Shown piece by piece: positions 13,570 to 20,814 of a stretch of DNA of 24,981 nt (positions are counted from its first letter, which is position 1; every line of letters starts with the position of its first letter). Source of the DNA: Firmicutes bacterium CAG:555. Lineage in GTDB: Bacteria > Bacillota > Clostridia > Oscillospirales > Oscillospiraceae. Both the position numbers and the translations under genes were made by a program. The notes under the pieces are model-generated. The model ran no database searches. It saw only the letters and a list, made by a program, of their open reading frames with translations, and was not told the DNA's origin. The DNA lies in the NCBI GenBank assembly GCA_000431075.1, contig HF986904.1, positions 3,316-28,296 on the forward strand, given 5' to 3'.

Positions 13570-14226
13570 GTGTCAGCAAAAGCGAGGCGGCAGGGAAGCA
13601 GCCCGGCCAAAAGAACATATATTGTCTTTGCGGCGATAACGCTTGCCGTGCTTGCGGTGGTGTTCGCCGTCATCATGCAGCTAAGGTCGAAAACGCCTGT
13701 GTATGTGTTACAGGTGAATGGACTCGACGCCGAAACGCCTGCCGAAGCGCAGATAGAGTGCAGAGCCGAGCATGGGAAGTTTGCAAAACCGCAGCAGGAG
13801 CATACCGGCTGCTCATGGGTCTGGTGCGGGGATAGTAAGCTTTATCTTGTGAAGACTACGGCGCTTAGAATTGACACCAAGGACGAGACCGCCAACTTCA
13901 CTGCCGTGACATTTGACGGCGGCGAGGGCAAGCGCCTTGCGGGCTTTGTCATCGACCCGGCGATCCAGCCTAAGGAGCTTGGCAGAATAGTTCTCGAGGG
14001 CGGCGAGAAGTGTAACTTTGAAAGCGTCAGTATGTCAATCAGAGAGGGCCTTCGCAGCGGCGAGATAAGCTACGAGGACGCCGTCTACCTTTGGGATAAG
14101 GACAGCACCGAGATCATCGCCGTGCGGGCGGACAGCTATCAGACGGTGCAGGACAACATCGTGTCGTTCACAGATGACGGAAACGTGACGCACACATGCT
14201 ATATATTAGACACTAAAATAGATTGA
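13570..14226 (+). CDS. Membrane-anchored protein of unknown function
   Basis: A 218-residue protein with a basic N-terminus (SAKARRQGSSPAKR), one membrane helix (about 17-37) and an extracytoplasmic domain. Start GTG 13570 follows CAGGAGGTG with good spacing. The outer domain begins PVYVLQVNGLDAETPAEA and has several Cys residues (QIECRAEH, GCSWVWCG, EKCNF, HTCYIL) that could form disulfides. I recognise no family. The gene lies 11 bases before the UbiB-like gene under one promoter, so the two may act together, but no function can be given. Confidence 0.7.
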   Translation: MSAKARRQGSSPAKRTYIVFAAITLAVLAVVFAVIMQLRSKTPVYVLQVNGLDAETPAEAQIECRAEHGKFAKPQQEHTGCSWVWCGDSKLYLVKTTALRIDTKDETANFTAVTFDGGEGKRLAGFVIDPAIQPKELGRIVLEGGEKCNFESVSMSIREGLRSGEISYEDAVYLWDKDSTEIIAVRADSYQTVQDNIVSFTDDGNVTHTCYILDTKID

Positions 14227-14237
14227 AGGAATAAGAA

Positions 14238-15608
14238 ATGGCAAATGCAGCGCAGGGATTGACGGGCGATACCAAACGCCTGCTTGAAATAGTTAAGGTG
14301 ATGAGCAAATACAAGGTGATGCAGGGCTTTGACCCCGATAAGCTTTGCGAGATGCTCAAGGAGCTCGGGCCTACCTTCGTTAAGTTAGGACAGCTTCTGT
14401 CGATGCACCCCGAGATCATACCCATGGAGTATTGCAAGAAGCTCGAGAGCCTCAGAACGGACGCCTCCACACTCGTCACCGCCCAGATAAGGGAGATAAT
14501 CAGCGAGGAGTATGGCAAGCCATGGAACGCCGTGTTCGAGCGCATTCTACCCATTCCCTTGGGCGCAGCGTCCATTGCGCAGGTGCACGAGGCGATACTG
14601 CTCGACGGCACGCATGTCGCTGTGAAGGTCCAGCGCCCCGATATATATGACAAGATGGAGCGGGATGTCAGGCTCATCAAAAAAGCGCTGGATATAGTGA
14701 AGTTCAAGAGCATCAACAATGTCATGAACCTGTGCGACTGCATCGACGAGATGTGGCTCGTTGCGCAGGAAGAGATGGACTTTTTCCGTGAGGCCGAGAA
14801 TATCCGCACCATCCGCCGCAATAACGAGGGCGTGCAGTATGTCTATTGCCCGAGGGTGTACGATGAGCTGACAACAAAAAATGTACTTGTTATGGAGTAT
14901 ATCGGCGGCTTTGAGCTTAATAACACAGAGGAAATGCGCCGTCAGGGCTACAATGTCCACGAGGTGTGCACAAAATTTATAAATAACTACATAAAGCAGT
15001 TTGCCGAGGACAGGTTCTTCCACGCCGACCCCCACCCGGGCAATATCCGTGTTCAGGACGGACGCATAGTGTGGCTCGACCTCGGCATGATGGGCAGGCT
15101 CACCGAAAAGGATGCCGAGCTTGTGACCAGCTGCATGAGAGCCATTTTCAGCAACGACTATCTGAAATTTGCCGACAATGTACTTGAGATATGCGAGCAT
15201 AACCCGGACATGGACAAAGAAGCGTACTATGAGCGTATGCGTGCCTATCTTGATAAGTACAGGGTCATCAGCATGGCGGATATGAGCAGCACGGTCGATA
15301 TTTTCGCCGACCTCTACCGCATCTCAAGAGATTTCGGGATAAAGGTGCCGAGATCGATGACGATGTTCTGGCGCTCGCTCGCCATCATGGAGGGCACGGT
15401 CTCCGACCTTTCACCCGATACCGATCTTGCGGCGATAATCGGCAAGCACTTGGCTGCACAGTCACTCGTAAAGGGCATAGCCGGCAGTATAACAAAAAGC
15501 ATTTCCCACCGCAAGCTCATCTCCGGTAAGCCCCTGAGCTACACCGGCCACGAGCAGGAGCCCGACGAGATAATAGACGAGGCCGTAGACGAAGAAAAAC
15601 CGGAATGA
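14238..15608 (+). CDS. ABC1/UbiB (AarF/COQ8) family atypical kinase
   Basis: Atypical protein-kinase-like ATPase. In respiratory bacteria UbiB supports ubiquinone synthesis; in anaerobic Clostridia, which lack ubiquinone, the role is unknown. Family features are clear: the KxGQ motif FVKLGQLLS (KLGQ at 49-52), the Ala-rich nucleotide loop PLGAASIAQVHEA (about 107-119) in place of the Gly-rich loop, VAVKVQRP with Lys130, the catalytic FHADPHPGN (261-269) and the metal-binding DLG at 281-283. No clear C-terminal membrane anchor is seen; the tail is acidic (EIIDEAVDEEKPE). At 456 residues it is shorter than classical UbiB. It probably shares an operon with the upstream unknown membrane protein. 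Confidence 0.9.
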   Translation: MANAAQGLTGDTKRLLEIVKVMSKYKVMQGFDPDKLCEMLKELGPTFVKLGQLLSMHPEIIPMEYCKKLESLRTDASTLVTAQIREIISEEYGKPWNAVFERILPIPLGAASIAQVHEAILLDGTHVAVKVQRPDIYDKMERDVRLIKKALDIVKFKSINNVMNLCDCIDEMWLVAQEEMDFFREAENIRTIRRNNEGVQYVYCPRVYDELTTKNVLVMEYIGGFELNNTEEMRRQGYNVHEVCTKFINNYIKQFAEDRFFHADPHPGNIRVQDGRIVWLDLGMMGRLTEKDAELVTSCMRAIFSNDYLKFADNVLEICEHNPDMDKEAYYERMRAYLDKYRVISMADMSSTVDIFADLYRISRDFGIKVPRSMTMFWRSLAIMEGTVSDLSPDTDLAAIIGKHLAAQSLVKGIAGSITKSISHRKLISGKPLSYTGHEQEPDEIIDEAVDEEKPE

Positions 15609-15624
15609 TTTCATTCCGGTTTTT
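15595..15624. terminator. Bidirectional terminator
   Basis: AAAAACCGGAATG (15595-15607) pairs with CATTCCGGTTTTT (15612-15624) around ATTT. The A/T tails make it work on either strand: for the UbiB-like gene, whose stop lies in the stem, and for the acyltransferase gene ending at 15650 on the other strand. Confidence 0.88.
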
Positions 15625-15642
15625 GCTGTTTTACATATCTAT

Positions 15643-15664
15643 ATGCTTACTACATGCTTACTAC
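15643..15664 (-). repeat. 11-bp perfect tandem repeat at the acyltransferase stop codon
   Basis: ATGCTTACTAC occurs twice in direct succession (15643-15653, 15654-15664). On the minus strand it encodes the last codons (VVSM) and the TAG stop of the acyltransferase gene, so the duplication lies across the end of the coding sequence. Confidence 0.8.
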
Positions 15665-16687
15665 GCCGTTTATAACTATCGCCGCTGCAACTATAATAGC
15701 GGAGACGGCTGCAATCGTATACCTCCGGCTGCATTTCTGCGGGTCTTTGCGCCTTAAAATTAGCTCTGCGCCATCCTCAAGATAGCCGTTCATGAGCCTG
15801 CCCACGGCATCGTTGCCGAAAGCAAGGCAGATAGCAAAGCTCATCAAAACGGAGGCGAGCACCATGACCCTTGCACGGTATTCGGCGATGCCGGCACTGA
15901 AAACGAGGGTTATTAGCCTATGGATGAGGAATATCGACAGCGAGTTTCTGCCGAACATGGTCAGGAACGGGATCTTGTGCTGTGGCGCAAACGCCAATAT
16001 TGCAATTATTGCGGCCGATGCCGCGGCAAACATGCAGAGCCTTGTGAGCGACTCTGCCGACTCGAGGTATGCTTCCATGAGCATCTCATCGCTTTGAATA
16101 TTCAGCACCCGTATCGTCAGATATCCGAAGCCGACCGACGCTGCAAGGGCAATAAGCCCCGGGACAGGCATTTTCGGCTTGGACTCAAACCGCTCCTTCG
16201 GCGTTATGAGACCGGCGAGGTAAAACGGGAAAAATGCAATGGCTCGAGAAAGTGCAAAGTCATTTGTGATGACCGGAACAAAGCCTATACCCACACCGAA
16301 GACGATGGATATGACGAGGTTTGCTCGGCTTTTAGGGACATATTTTGATGCAAGACGCCAGATGACCAGAGCGAGTATGTACCAGTATGAATACTCCGGA
16401 TCGAAAAATTCCGTCCATCCCATGATAATGCCGGTTATGCTGTTGAAGATAAAGTAGGCAAACAGCAGCACAAAGATGCTCTTTTCGCTGTGCGCCCGCT
16501 CACTTTTGCCGAAAAAGCCGGACACAAAAATGAATGCCGGCATGTGAAAAAGATATATGCTTTTAACGATGGCATCAATTGCGGCCTTGTCTTGATGGTC
16601 GTATAGGCAGTGCGCAAAGACTACCAAAAATATGAGAAATCCCTTGATGTTATCCCAATATGCGCTGCGGCTTTGTATTTTATCCAT
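15650..16687 (-). CDS. Membrane acyltransferase family 3 protein (fucose 4-O-acetylase-like)
   Basis: Predicted ten-helix membrane protein that O-acylates a carbohydrate or lipid-linked sugar on the cell surface. The N-terminus RSAYWDNIKGFLIFLVVFAH is the acyltransferase_3/NolL-type signature (R-x-x-x-x-D-x-x-K-G, then the catalytic-type His in VFAHCLYD), followed by FHMPAFIFVSGFFGK, the conserved FHMPxFxFxSG block. The length of 345 is normal for this branch. The start ATG has AGGAA upstream and lies 24 bases after the NUDIX gene stop, suggesting one transcript. It ends at a bidirectional terminator. The acceptor sugar is unknown. Confidence 0.88.
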   Translation of the reverse strand: MDKIQSRSAYWDNIKGFLIFLVVFAHCLYDHQDKAAIDAIVKSIYLFHMPAFIFVSGFFGKSERAHSEKSIFVLLFAYFIFNSITGIIMGWTEFFDPEYSYWYILALVIWRLASKYVPKSRANLVISIVFGVGIGFVPVITNDFALSRAIAFFPFYLAGLITPKERFESKPKMPVPGLIALAASVGFGYLTIRVLNIQSDEMLMEAYLESAESLTRLCMFAAASAAIIAILAFAPQHKIPFLTMFGRNSLSIFLIHRLITLVFSAGIAEYRARVMVLASVLMSFAICLAFGNDAVGRLMNGYLEDGAELILRRKDPQKCSRRYTIAAVSAIIVAAAIVINGVVSM

Positions 16688-16711
16688 TGTCTGTTCCTGT
16701 CTATATATGTG

Positions 16712-17230
16712 TTATATGTTGAGGCAGTCGGGCTTGCTTCTTATATCGAACAGAAGCCGGATGAAGCTTTTGAAAAAGGGGATAAAGCTTCCGTCGTCTA
16801 TCATAGCGAATATCTCGTCTAATGATGCCCACCTGACTGCCTGCACCTCCTCGGTCTGAAGCGTGAGCGAGGCAAGGTCGATGTCACGGTTTATGAGGTA
16901 AAAGTCGTCAAACCCGTTGTCAAAATTAACGGTGAGGTTTGGGCGGATATTGGCAAAGCTGAGGTCAAGCCCGAGCTCTTCCATGAGTTCACGGTGCGCA
17001 GTGTCACGGCTCATCTCGCCTGCGACCGAGCAGCCGCCGCAGGTAACATCCCACATGTCGGGGAAGCCTACTTTGGTCGGCTGGCGCTGTTGAATGAGCA
17101 TCTTTCCCTCGGAGCTAAAAATGCAGATGTGTATGACCGTGTGGTAGCAGCCCTCCGGCGGCTTCTCACCCCGAACGCCGGTAAGTCCGGTCGGAAGCCT
17201 GTTGACATCGTATAGATCCCGTATCTCCAT
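16712..17230 (-). CDS. NUDIX hydrolase
   Basis: Hydrolyses a nucleoside diphosphate linked to another moiety, or an isoprenyl-type diphosphate, in the cytoplasm. The 172-residue protein has a perfect NUDIX box: G66-x5-E72-x7-R80-E-L-M-E-E-L-G-L88. The N-terminal block EIRDLYDVNRLPTGLTGVRG, followed by YHTVIHICIFSSEGKMLIQQR, is typical of the YfcD/IPP-isomerase-like subgroup. The ATG follows AAAGGAG. It is the first gene of a probable two-gene unit with the acyltransferase. Substrate cannot be predicted. Confidence 0.93.
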   Translation of the reverse strand: MEIRDLYDVNRLPTGLTGVRGEKPPEGCYHTVIHICIFSSEGKMLIQQRQPTKVGFPDMWDVTCGGCSVAGEMSRDTAHRELMEELGLDLSFANIRPNLTVNFDNGFDDFYLINRDIDLASLTLQTEEVQAVRWASLDEIFAMIDDGSFIPFFKSFIRLLFDIRSKPDCLNI

Positions 17231-17287
17231 GACGCACTCCTTTCACAACAGAAGTAAGCGTATCACTGTTTGCATGATAATTCAAGC

Positions 17288-17316
17288 TTGAAAATTTCAG
17301 CTGGTGACTATATAAT
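17288..17316 (+). promoter_or_regulatory. Sigma-A-type promoter of the PNPOx-like gene
   Basis: TTGAAA (17288-17293), 17-nt spacer, perfect TATAAT (17311-17316). The leader before the ATG at 17356 is about 32 nt and contains AAGGAGG. Confidence 0.7.
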
Positions 17317-17355
17317 TATATCATTATAACATATTTTCAACAAGGAGGAAAAACC

Positions 17356-17748
17356 ATGCAAAGAGTATATGATTTCCTTAAGGAAGCAGGCACATATTTC
17401 ATCGCCACGGTCGAGGGAGACCAGCCGAGAATAAGGCCGTTCGGCACCGTCGATATCTATAACGGGAAGCTCGGCATCCAGACCGGCAAGAAAAAAGCGT
17501 TTTTCAAGCAGGTCGAGGCAAACCCCAAGGTGGAGATCTGCGCATTTAAAAACGAAGAGTGGATCCGTGTTGCAGGCGAGCTCTACGCCGACGACAGCAT
17601 AGAGGCCTGCGAGCACATGCTCCAAAGCTACAATGAGCTCAGAAGCTTGTATACCCCCGGTGACGGCAACTGCGTTGTCCTGTACTTCAAGTCCGGCACG
17701 GCGACCATAAGCTCGTTTAACGCCGAGCCCGTCGTAATTGAGTTTTAA
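17356..17748 (+). CDS. Pyridoxamine 5'-phosphate oxidase family flavoprotein
   Basis: Small split-barrel flavin-binding protein of 130 residues. It begins RVYDFLKEAGTYFIATVEGD and continues QPRIRPFGTVDIYNGKLGIQ, the usual FMN-binding strand pattern, then the conserved TGKKKAFFKQVEANPKVEIC block. Members of this branch are general flavin reductases or are uncharacterised; some confer nitroimidazole resistance (Nim). It is too short for a true PdxH, so a vitamin B6 role is not implied. The start ATG has AAGGAGG eight bases upstream. It is monocistronic between its promoter and the tRNA-Arg promoter. Confidence 0.88.
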   Translation: MQRVYDFLKEAGTYFIATVEGDQPRIRPFGTVDIYNGKLGIQTGKKKAFFKQVEANPKVEICAFKNEEWIRVAGELYADDSIEACEHMLQSYNELRSLYTPGDGNCVVLYFKSGTATISSFNAEPVVIEF

Positions 17749-17769
17749 GCGGAAAACGACAAAAGCTTC

Positions 17770-17798
17770 TTTACATCCGGCCAAGGTTTTGCTATAAT
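17770..17798 (+). promoter_or_regulatory. Sigma-A-type promoter of tRNA-Arg
   Basis: TTTACA (17770-17775), 17-nt spacer, perfect TATAAT (17793-17798), 12 bases before the mature tRNA. Confidence 0.75.
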
Positions 17799-17810
17799 AT
17801 ATCGGCAAAT

Positions 17811-17887
17811 GCGCCCGTAGCTCAGCTGGATAGAGTGTCAGACTCCGACTCTGAAGGTCGTGGGTTCGAATCCCGTCGGGCGTACCA
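17811..17887 (+). tRNA. tRNA-Arg (anticodon CCG)
   Basis: A complete 77-nt cloverleaf: acceptor GCGCCCG with CGGGCGT, D stem GCTC/GAGT, anticodon stem TCAGA/TCTGA around CTCCGAC (CCG), T loop TTCGAAT and encoded ACCA. Its 3' end abuts an integrase-gene remnant, a classic arrangement for site-specific integration into a tRNA gene. Confidence 0.95.
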
Positions 17888-17889
17888 CA

Positions 17890-17917
17890 CCGCCACGGCT
17901 CACCTGAGCCGTGGCGG
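17890..17917. terminator. Hairpin between tRNA-Arg and integrase remnant
   Basis: CCGCCACGGCTCA pairs exactly with TGAGCCGTGGCGG (17890-17902 with 17905-17917). It follows the tRNA by two bases and lies just after the integrase stop on the other strand. No T run follows on either side, so it may be a weak terminator or part of the attachment region. Confidence 0.55.
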
Positions 17918-17923
17918 GTATCT

Positions 17924-18376
17924 TTATATCTCCAGCGCATTATGCAGCTTATCGCTGGCGGCTTTCTTATTTTTGTCGAATGCGTGAGTATAGATGTCCA
18001 GCGTTGTCGAGACCTGCGCGTGACCGAGGAGGCTTGAGACCGTCGCAACATCTGTACCGTTTGCAATCAGCAAGCTGGCGTTTGTATGACGGAGCGAATG
18101 TACATTCAGGTTATACGGCAGATCGTTTTTCTTGAGGATTAGTTTAAATTTCCATGTGAATGTCGTCGGGGTCATCGGCTCGTCTAGATCGTGCTTCCTG
18201 AACAGAAAATCGTTGTCGGTTATAGTCCACCCCTCATAGTGCAGTGACTCAGTCTCGCAGTAGCGGCGGTACTCTTTCAGCAGCGTCCCCATTTCAGGTG
18301 AGAAGTACACATATCGGTTGCCCGCCTTTGTTTTCGGCTCTTTGATGCAGAGATCCTCGCCGCTGACCTTAACCAC
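17924..18376 (-). pseudogene. Tyrosine recombinase (phage/ICE integrase), C-terminal half only
   Basis: Encodes 150 residues of the catalytic domain of a tyrosine integrase. HSLRHT supplies His93 and Arg96, LLGHAQVSTTLDIYTH supplies His119 and the nucleophile Tyr129, and the KTKAGNR strand precedes them. The N-terminal arm-binding and core-binding domains and the first catalytic Arg are missing; full enzymes of this type are about 380-400 residues. The frame begins abruptly with VVKVSGEDLCIKEPK, which is mid-protein homology, and a stop (TGA, 18380-18382) lies two codons upstream in frame. No Shine-Dalgarno precedes the nominal GTG. It cannot be an active recombinase. Its stop lies 36 bases from tRNA-Arg, as expected for the integrase end of an element in that tRNA. 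Confidence 0.85.
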
Positions 18377-18379
18377 GTT

Positions 18380-18466
18380 TCAGCTGAGCTGCCGCTGTAC
18401 AGACTGTACGCCACGGACTTCCAGATGCTCAAAGATATTCCCATTGAAATGCTTGTCGTTGGTTAA
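18380..18466 (+). pseudogene. Upstream fragment of the DUF6076-like gene, ending at an in-frame stop
   Basis: The plus frame 18380-18463 reads AELPLYRLYATDFQMLKDIP then IEMLVVG, protein-like sequence ending in TAA at 18464-18466. After this stop the same frame continues ARETFEEDVIDQKSD into the ATG at 18512 without another break. The simplest reading is one ancestral gene interrupted by a nonsense mutation, with its 5' part already lost at the junction near 18377-18383. Confidence 0.6.
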
Positions 18467-18511
18467 GCACGAGAGACATTTGAAGAAGATGTTATAGATC
18501 AAAAGTCTGAT

Positions 18512-19207
18512 ATGCCGGTCTTCGTCCAAAAGCAGTTGGACGATATCCGTTTCATTCAGGAACGTTACGCATGGTTCCTTGAGTCAATGTTCAAAGGAGT
18601 AAGCTTTGAAAAAAAGGGCCAGAGAAAAGAATCTCTGGCGAAGCAAGTATATTTGCATAACCTCGGCGCATTTGTTAGTGGAGTGAGTCTCGGCGCTGAC
18701 TCCAAGGTAGACGCACCGCAGGTGAAGACTCAATATCGTATGCGAGGGGAAGTTCAGGGCGAGTGCGAGATCGTCGAGAAGATGTACTTCAACGGACTGC
18801 TGGATTTCGTCTACGTGGAGTTGATGAAGGGGCTGCAAAAGGGCTTTGTACCGAAGCGCTGTGCGAACTGCCGCAGCTGGTTTTTGCAGACTCCGGGTGC
18901 GATGTATTCGTATTGCAATGAACCGGCACCGGGGCAGGGCGGGAAGACCTGCCGTGAAATAGGAGCGGCAAAAAGCTTCAAGGAGAAAGTCGACAACAAC
19001 GATATCTGGAAGGTTCACCAGCGGGCGTATAAAAAATATTTTGCCCGTGTGAGCAAAGGTAAAATGTCCAAGCCCGATTTTGAAGTCTGGGCGCGCGAAG
19101 CAGAGCGCATGCGCGATGAGGCGCTTGCGGAGGATGAGATGGCAAAGGATAAAGCTGCGCACGAGCAGATCGTGCGGAGGCTGACGGAGGAGCTGAATAG
19201 AGCATGA
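18512..19207 (+). pseudogene. DUF6076-like mobile-element protein, 5'-truncated
   Basis: 231 codons from the first ATG after the in-frame stop; no Shine-Dalgarno precedes that ATG and homology plainly extends upstream, so this is probably the tail of a broken gene. A likely zinc-binding segment is present: C-A-N-C, then YSYC and KTC in RCANCRSWFLQTPGAMYSYC followed by NEPAPGQGGKTCREIG. Next comes the WKVHQRAYKKYFARVSKGKM block and a charged helical C-terminus. I associate this pattern with DUF6076 proteins carried by conjugative elements in gut Clostridia; function is unknown. If expressed from ATG 18512 it would keep the Cys motif, so residual function cannot be excluded. Confidence 0.65.
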
Positions 19208-19243
19208 AACTGCAAGCCATGCAAACTTGATTTATCCCCAAAA

Positions 19244-19280
19244 CGTAACAGGCAGCCGCTTGCGACGGCTGCCTGTTACG
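19244..19280 (-). terminator. Terminator of the OYE-SDR operon
   Basis: A 15-bp perfect stem (19244-19258 with 19266-19280, core CAGGCAGCCG) with a seven-base loop lies 28 bases after the stop of the last minus-strand gene. On that strand it is followed by TTTT. It may also stop plus-strand reading out of the element scar. Confidence 0.8.
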
Positions 19281-19307
19281 AAATATAACAATGCTGTGAA
19301 ATTTGCT

Positions 19308-19835
19308 TTATGCGTTGCTTGCGGCTTTCGTCACACTCTTGACGGCGAGCGCCTTCATCGGCTTCATAAGCAGAACGCACACGCCGTTGAACACCAGCGA
19401 GCCGACGACGAAGACGAGGATGAACAGCCCGATGTTGCTTGCAAATGAAGCGGTATCTATGCAGGCGCAGGTGAGATATGCAAAGCCGACATTGTTGAGC
19501 ACCTTGGGGGCATAGGGGTGGCCGATGATGAGCAGCGCGAGAACAGCGGCGAGCGGGATAAGCAGACCAAAGAGATCGCCGACGATCGGAGTCAGGGCGG
19601 AGATGGCGAGCATTGCGAGCACAGTGAGCACGAGTCCGACAAGGCCGCCTATCTCAACGGTGAGAAAGCGCTCCTTCATATCTCCCTCAAGGGTGAAGAG
19701 CATGATATTGCTGATGAAGATCAGCCAGCCGTAGGAAAAACCGATGATGTGCAGGATCGCGTTTGCAATGAGGATCCAGCAGAGAAGCGCGAGGCGGAAA
19801 TAGAGCAAAAATTTCTTGCCGATTTTTTCTTCCAT
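19308..19835 (-). CDS. Small multi-pass membrane protein, last gene of OYE-SDR operon
   Basis: A 175-residue protein with about five or six hydrophobic segments (residues about 10-33, 36-50, 63-83, 85-106, 118-134 and 135-160) and a basic C-terminus. The loop GHPYAPKVLNNVGFAYLTCA is the most distinctive block. It is loosely reminiscent of DUF1097-type small membrane proteins, but I cannot assign a family. Start ATG 19833-19835 is preceded by GAGGAGA. It lies 36 bases after the second SDR gene, in the same operon, so it may be a permease or sensor for the pathway's substrate; that is only inference from context. Confidence 0.75.
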   Translation of the reverse strand: MEEKIGKKFLLYFRLALLCWILIANAILHIIGFSYGWLIFISNIMLFTLEGDMKERFLTVEIGGLVGLVLTVLAMLAISALTPIVGDLFGLLIPLAAVLALLIIGHPYAPKVLNNVGFAYLTCACIDTASFASNIGLFILVFVVGSLVFNGVCVLLMKPMKALAVKSVTKAASNA

Positions 19836-19871
19836 TGTAAAATCTCCTCGTGATTATTCAGATTTTGATAT

Positions 19872-20732
19872 TCAGTTCAGCGTGTAATAGTCGACTGGAC
19901 GGATCTTCTCCGCTTCAAAGACGCCCTGCTCGCAGAGCAGGCGCTCATACTTCGGCGTATCGAGAATATAGAACTGCTCCTTCTCAAGTGCTTTGAAGAT
20001 CGTTTCCACAGCCACATTTACATCAGCGCCGTTTTCAAGCAGATACTTGTTGAACGCGACAAACTTTGCGTACTCCTCGGTGTGGTAATACGGCTCATCG
20101 TCATGGATGGCGAAGCGCTCGGGACGATGGCGGTCGGTCAGGTGCATCTCGGTGTTTACATAGCCGGGGCAGAAGATGGACACGTCTATATCGGCCTTGT
20201 CTGCCTTGAGCTGCTTATATACGCACTCGGAGAGTGCGACCGCGGCATGCTTGGAGCTGAAATACGCGGGAGCGCCGTTCATGGAAATGAGGCCGGCAAT
20301 GGAGCAGACGTTGATTATCTGGCAGTGTGATTTCTGGCTGCGCATCTGCGGGAGAAAGTTCTGCATCATAAACCAGTGCGAGTATATGTTAGTCTCATAG
20401 ACCCAGCGTATGTCTTTCTCCGGGATATGCTCAACATCGGAGAGCGCGGAGACGCCCGCATTATTTACGAGCACATCGCAGCGGCCGAACTCGGCCATCG
20501 TCTTATCAAGGATCGCTTTGCACTCGTCAAGGACGGAAACGTCAGCCTGCATTGCGAAGGACTTACGGCCCATGCTGCGTATCTCTTTTGCGACGGCTTC
20601 GGCCTCATCGCCGTGGATGTCTATTATCGCAACATCGGAACCGCGCTTGGCAAAGCCGAGAGCGAGGGTCTTGCCGATGCCGTTGGCGCCGCCGGTGATG
20701 ACTACTTTAGCGTTTTCGTAGTTTGTGAACAT
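19872..20732 (-). CDS. Short-chain dehydrogenase/reductase (second of tandem pair)
   Basis: NAD(P)-dependent oxidoreductase with a classical Rossmann fold: TGGANGIG (13-20) cofactor loop, acidic residue after strand 2 (AIIDIHGDE) favouring NAD(H), NNAG (90-93), and the catalytic Ser144, Tyr157 and Lys161 in CSIAG...YFSSK. The start chosen is ATG 20730-20732 with AAAGGCGG upstream; the frame is open to 20795 but those codons lie in the leader and are not conserved-looking. It shares the unusual block HL-x-D-x-HRPERFAI-x-DD-x-x-YY with the upstream SDR, so the two are paralogues with similar substrates. At 286 residues it carries an extended C-terminal substrate cap. Hydroxysteroid dehydrogenases and 3-ketoacyl reductases are family relatives; the substrate is unproven. 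Confidence 0.9.
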   Translation of the reverse strand: MFTNYENAKVVITGGANGIGKTLALGFAKRGSDVAIIDIHGDEAEAVAKEIRSMGRKSFAMQADVSVLDECKAILDKTMAEFGRCDVLVNNAGVSALSDVEHIPEKDIRWVYETNIYSHWFMMQNFLPQMRSQKSHCQIINVCSIAGLISMNGAPAYFSSKHAAVALSECVYKQLKADKADIDVSIFCPGYVNTEMHLTDRHRPERFAIHDDEPYYHTEEYAKFVAFNKYLLENGADVNVAVETIFKALEKEQFYILDTPKYERLLCEQGVFEAEKIRPVDYYTLN

Positions 20733-20770
20733 AGATTTACCGCCTTTCTGAATATGAATTTCATGTTTTA

Positions 20771-20800
20771 TCAAAGTGCCGCTTTTACGCGGCACTTTGA
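20771..20800 (-). terminator. Hairpin between the two SDR genes
   Basis: TCAAAGTGCCGC (20771-20782) pairs exactly with 20789-20800 around a six-base loop. It sits 14 bases after the first SDR stop (minus strand) and has no following T run, so it probably stabilises the upstream mRNA or lowers expression of the downstream genes rather than ending transcription fully. Confidence 0.6.
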
Positions 20801-20814
20801 TTTATGCTGTACGA

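Larger units (their letters stand above)
17888..19207. mobile_element. Scar of an integrative element at tRNA-Arg
   Basis: Directly after tRNA-Arg lies the 3' part of a tyrosine integrase gene (minus strand) joined near 18377-18383 to the 3' part of a DUF6076-like gene (plus strand). Both genes lack their 5' ends and meet head to head, as if an internal deletion removed nearly the whole element. No second copy of the tRNA 3' end (an attachment-site repeat) was seen downstream up to the membrane-protein gene at 19308. Confidence 0.6.

Noticed and set aside
14238..15608. UbiB-like gene as evidence for ubiquinone synthesis
   Set aside because: No quinone genes lie nearby and the other genes suggest a fermentative anaerobe; ABC1 family members occur widely outside quinone pathways.
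17888..19307. A downstream direct repeat of the tRNA-Arg 3' end (attachment site)
   Set aside because: I looked for the T-arm and acceptor sequence after the element remnant and found no match up to the next gene; the right end may be lost or lie elsewhere.
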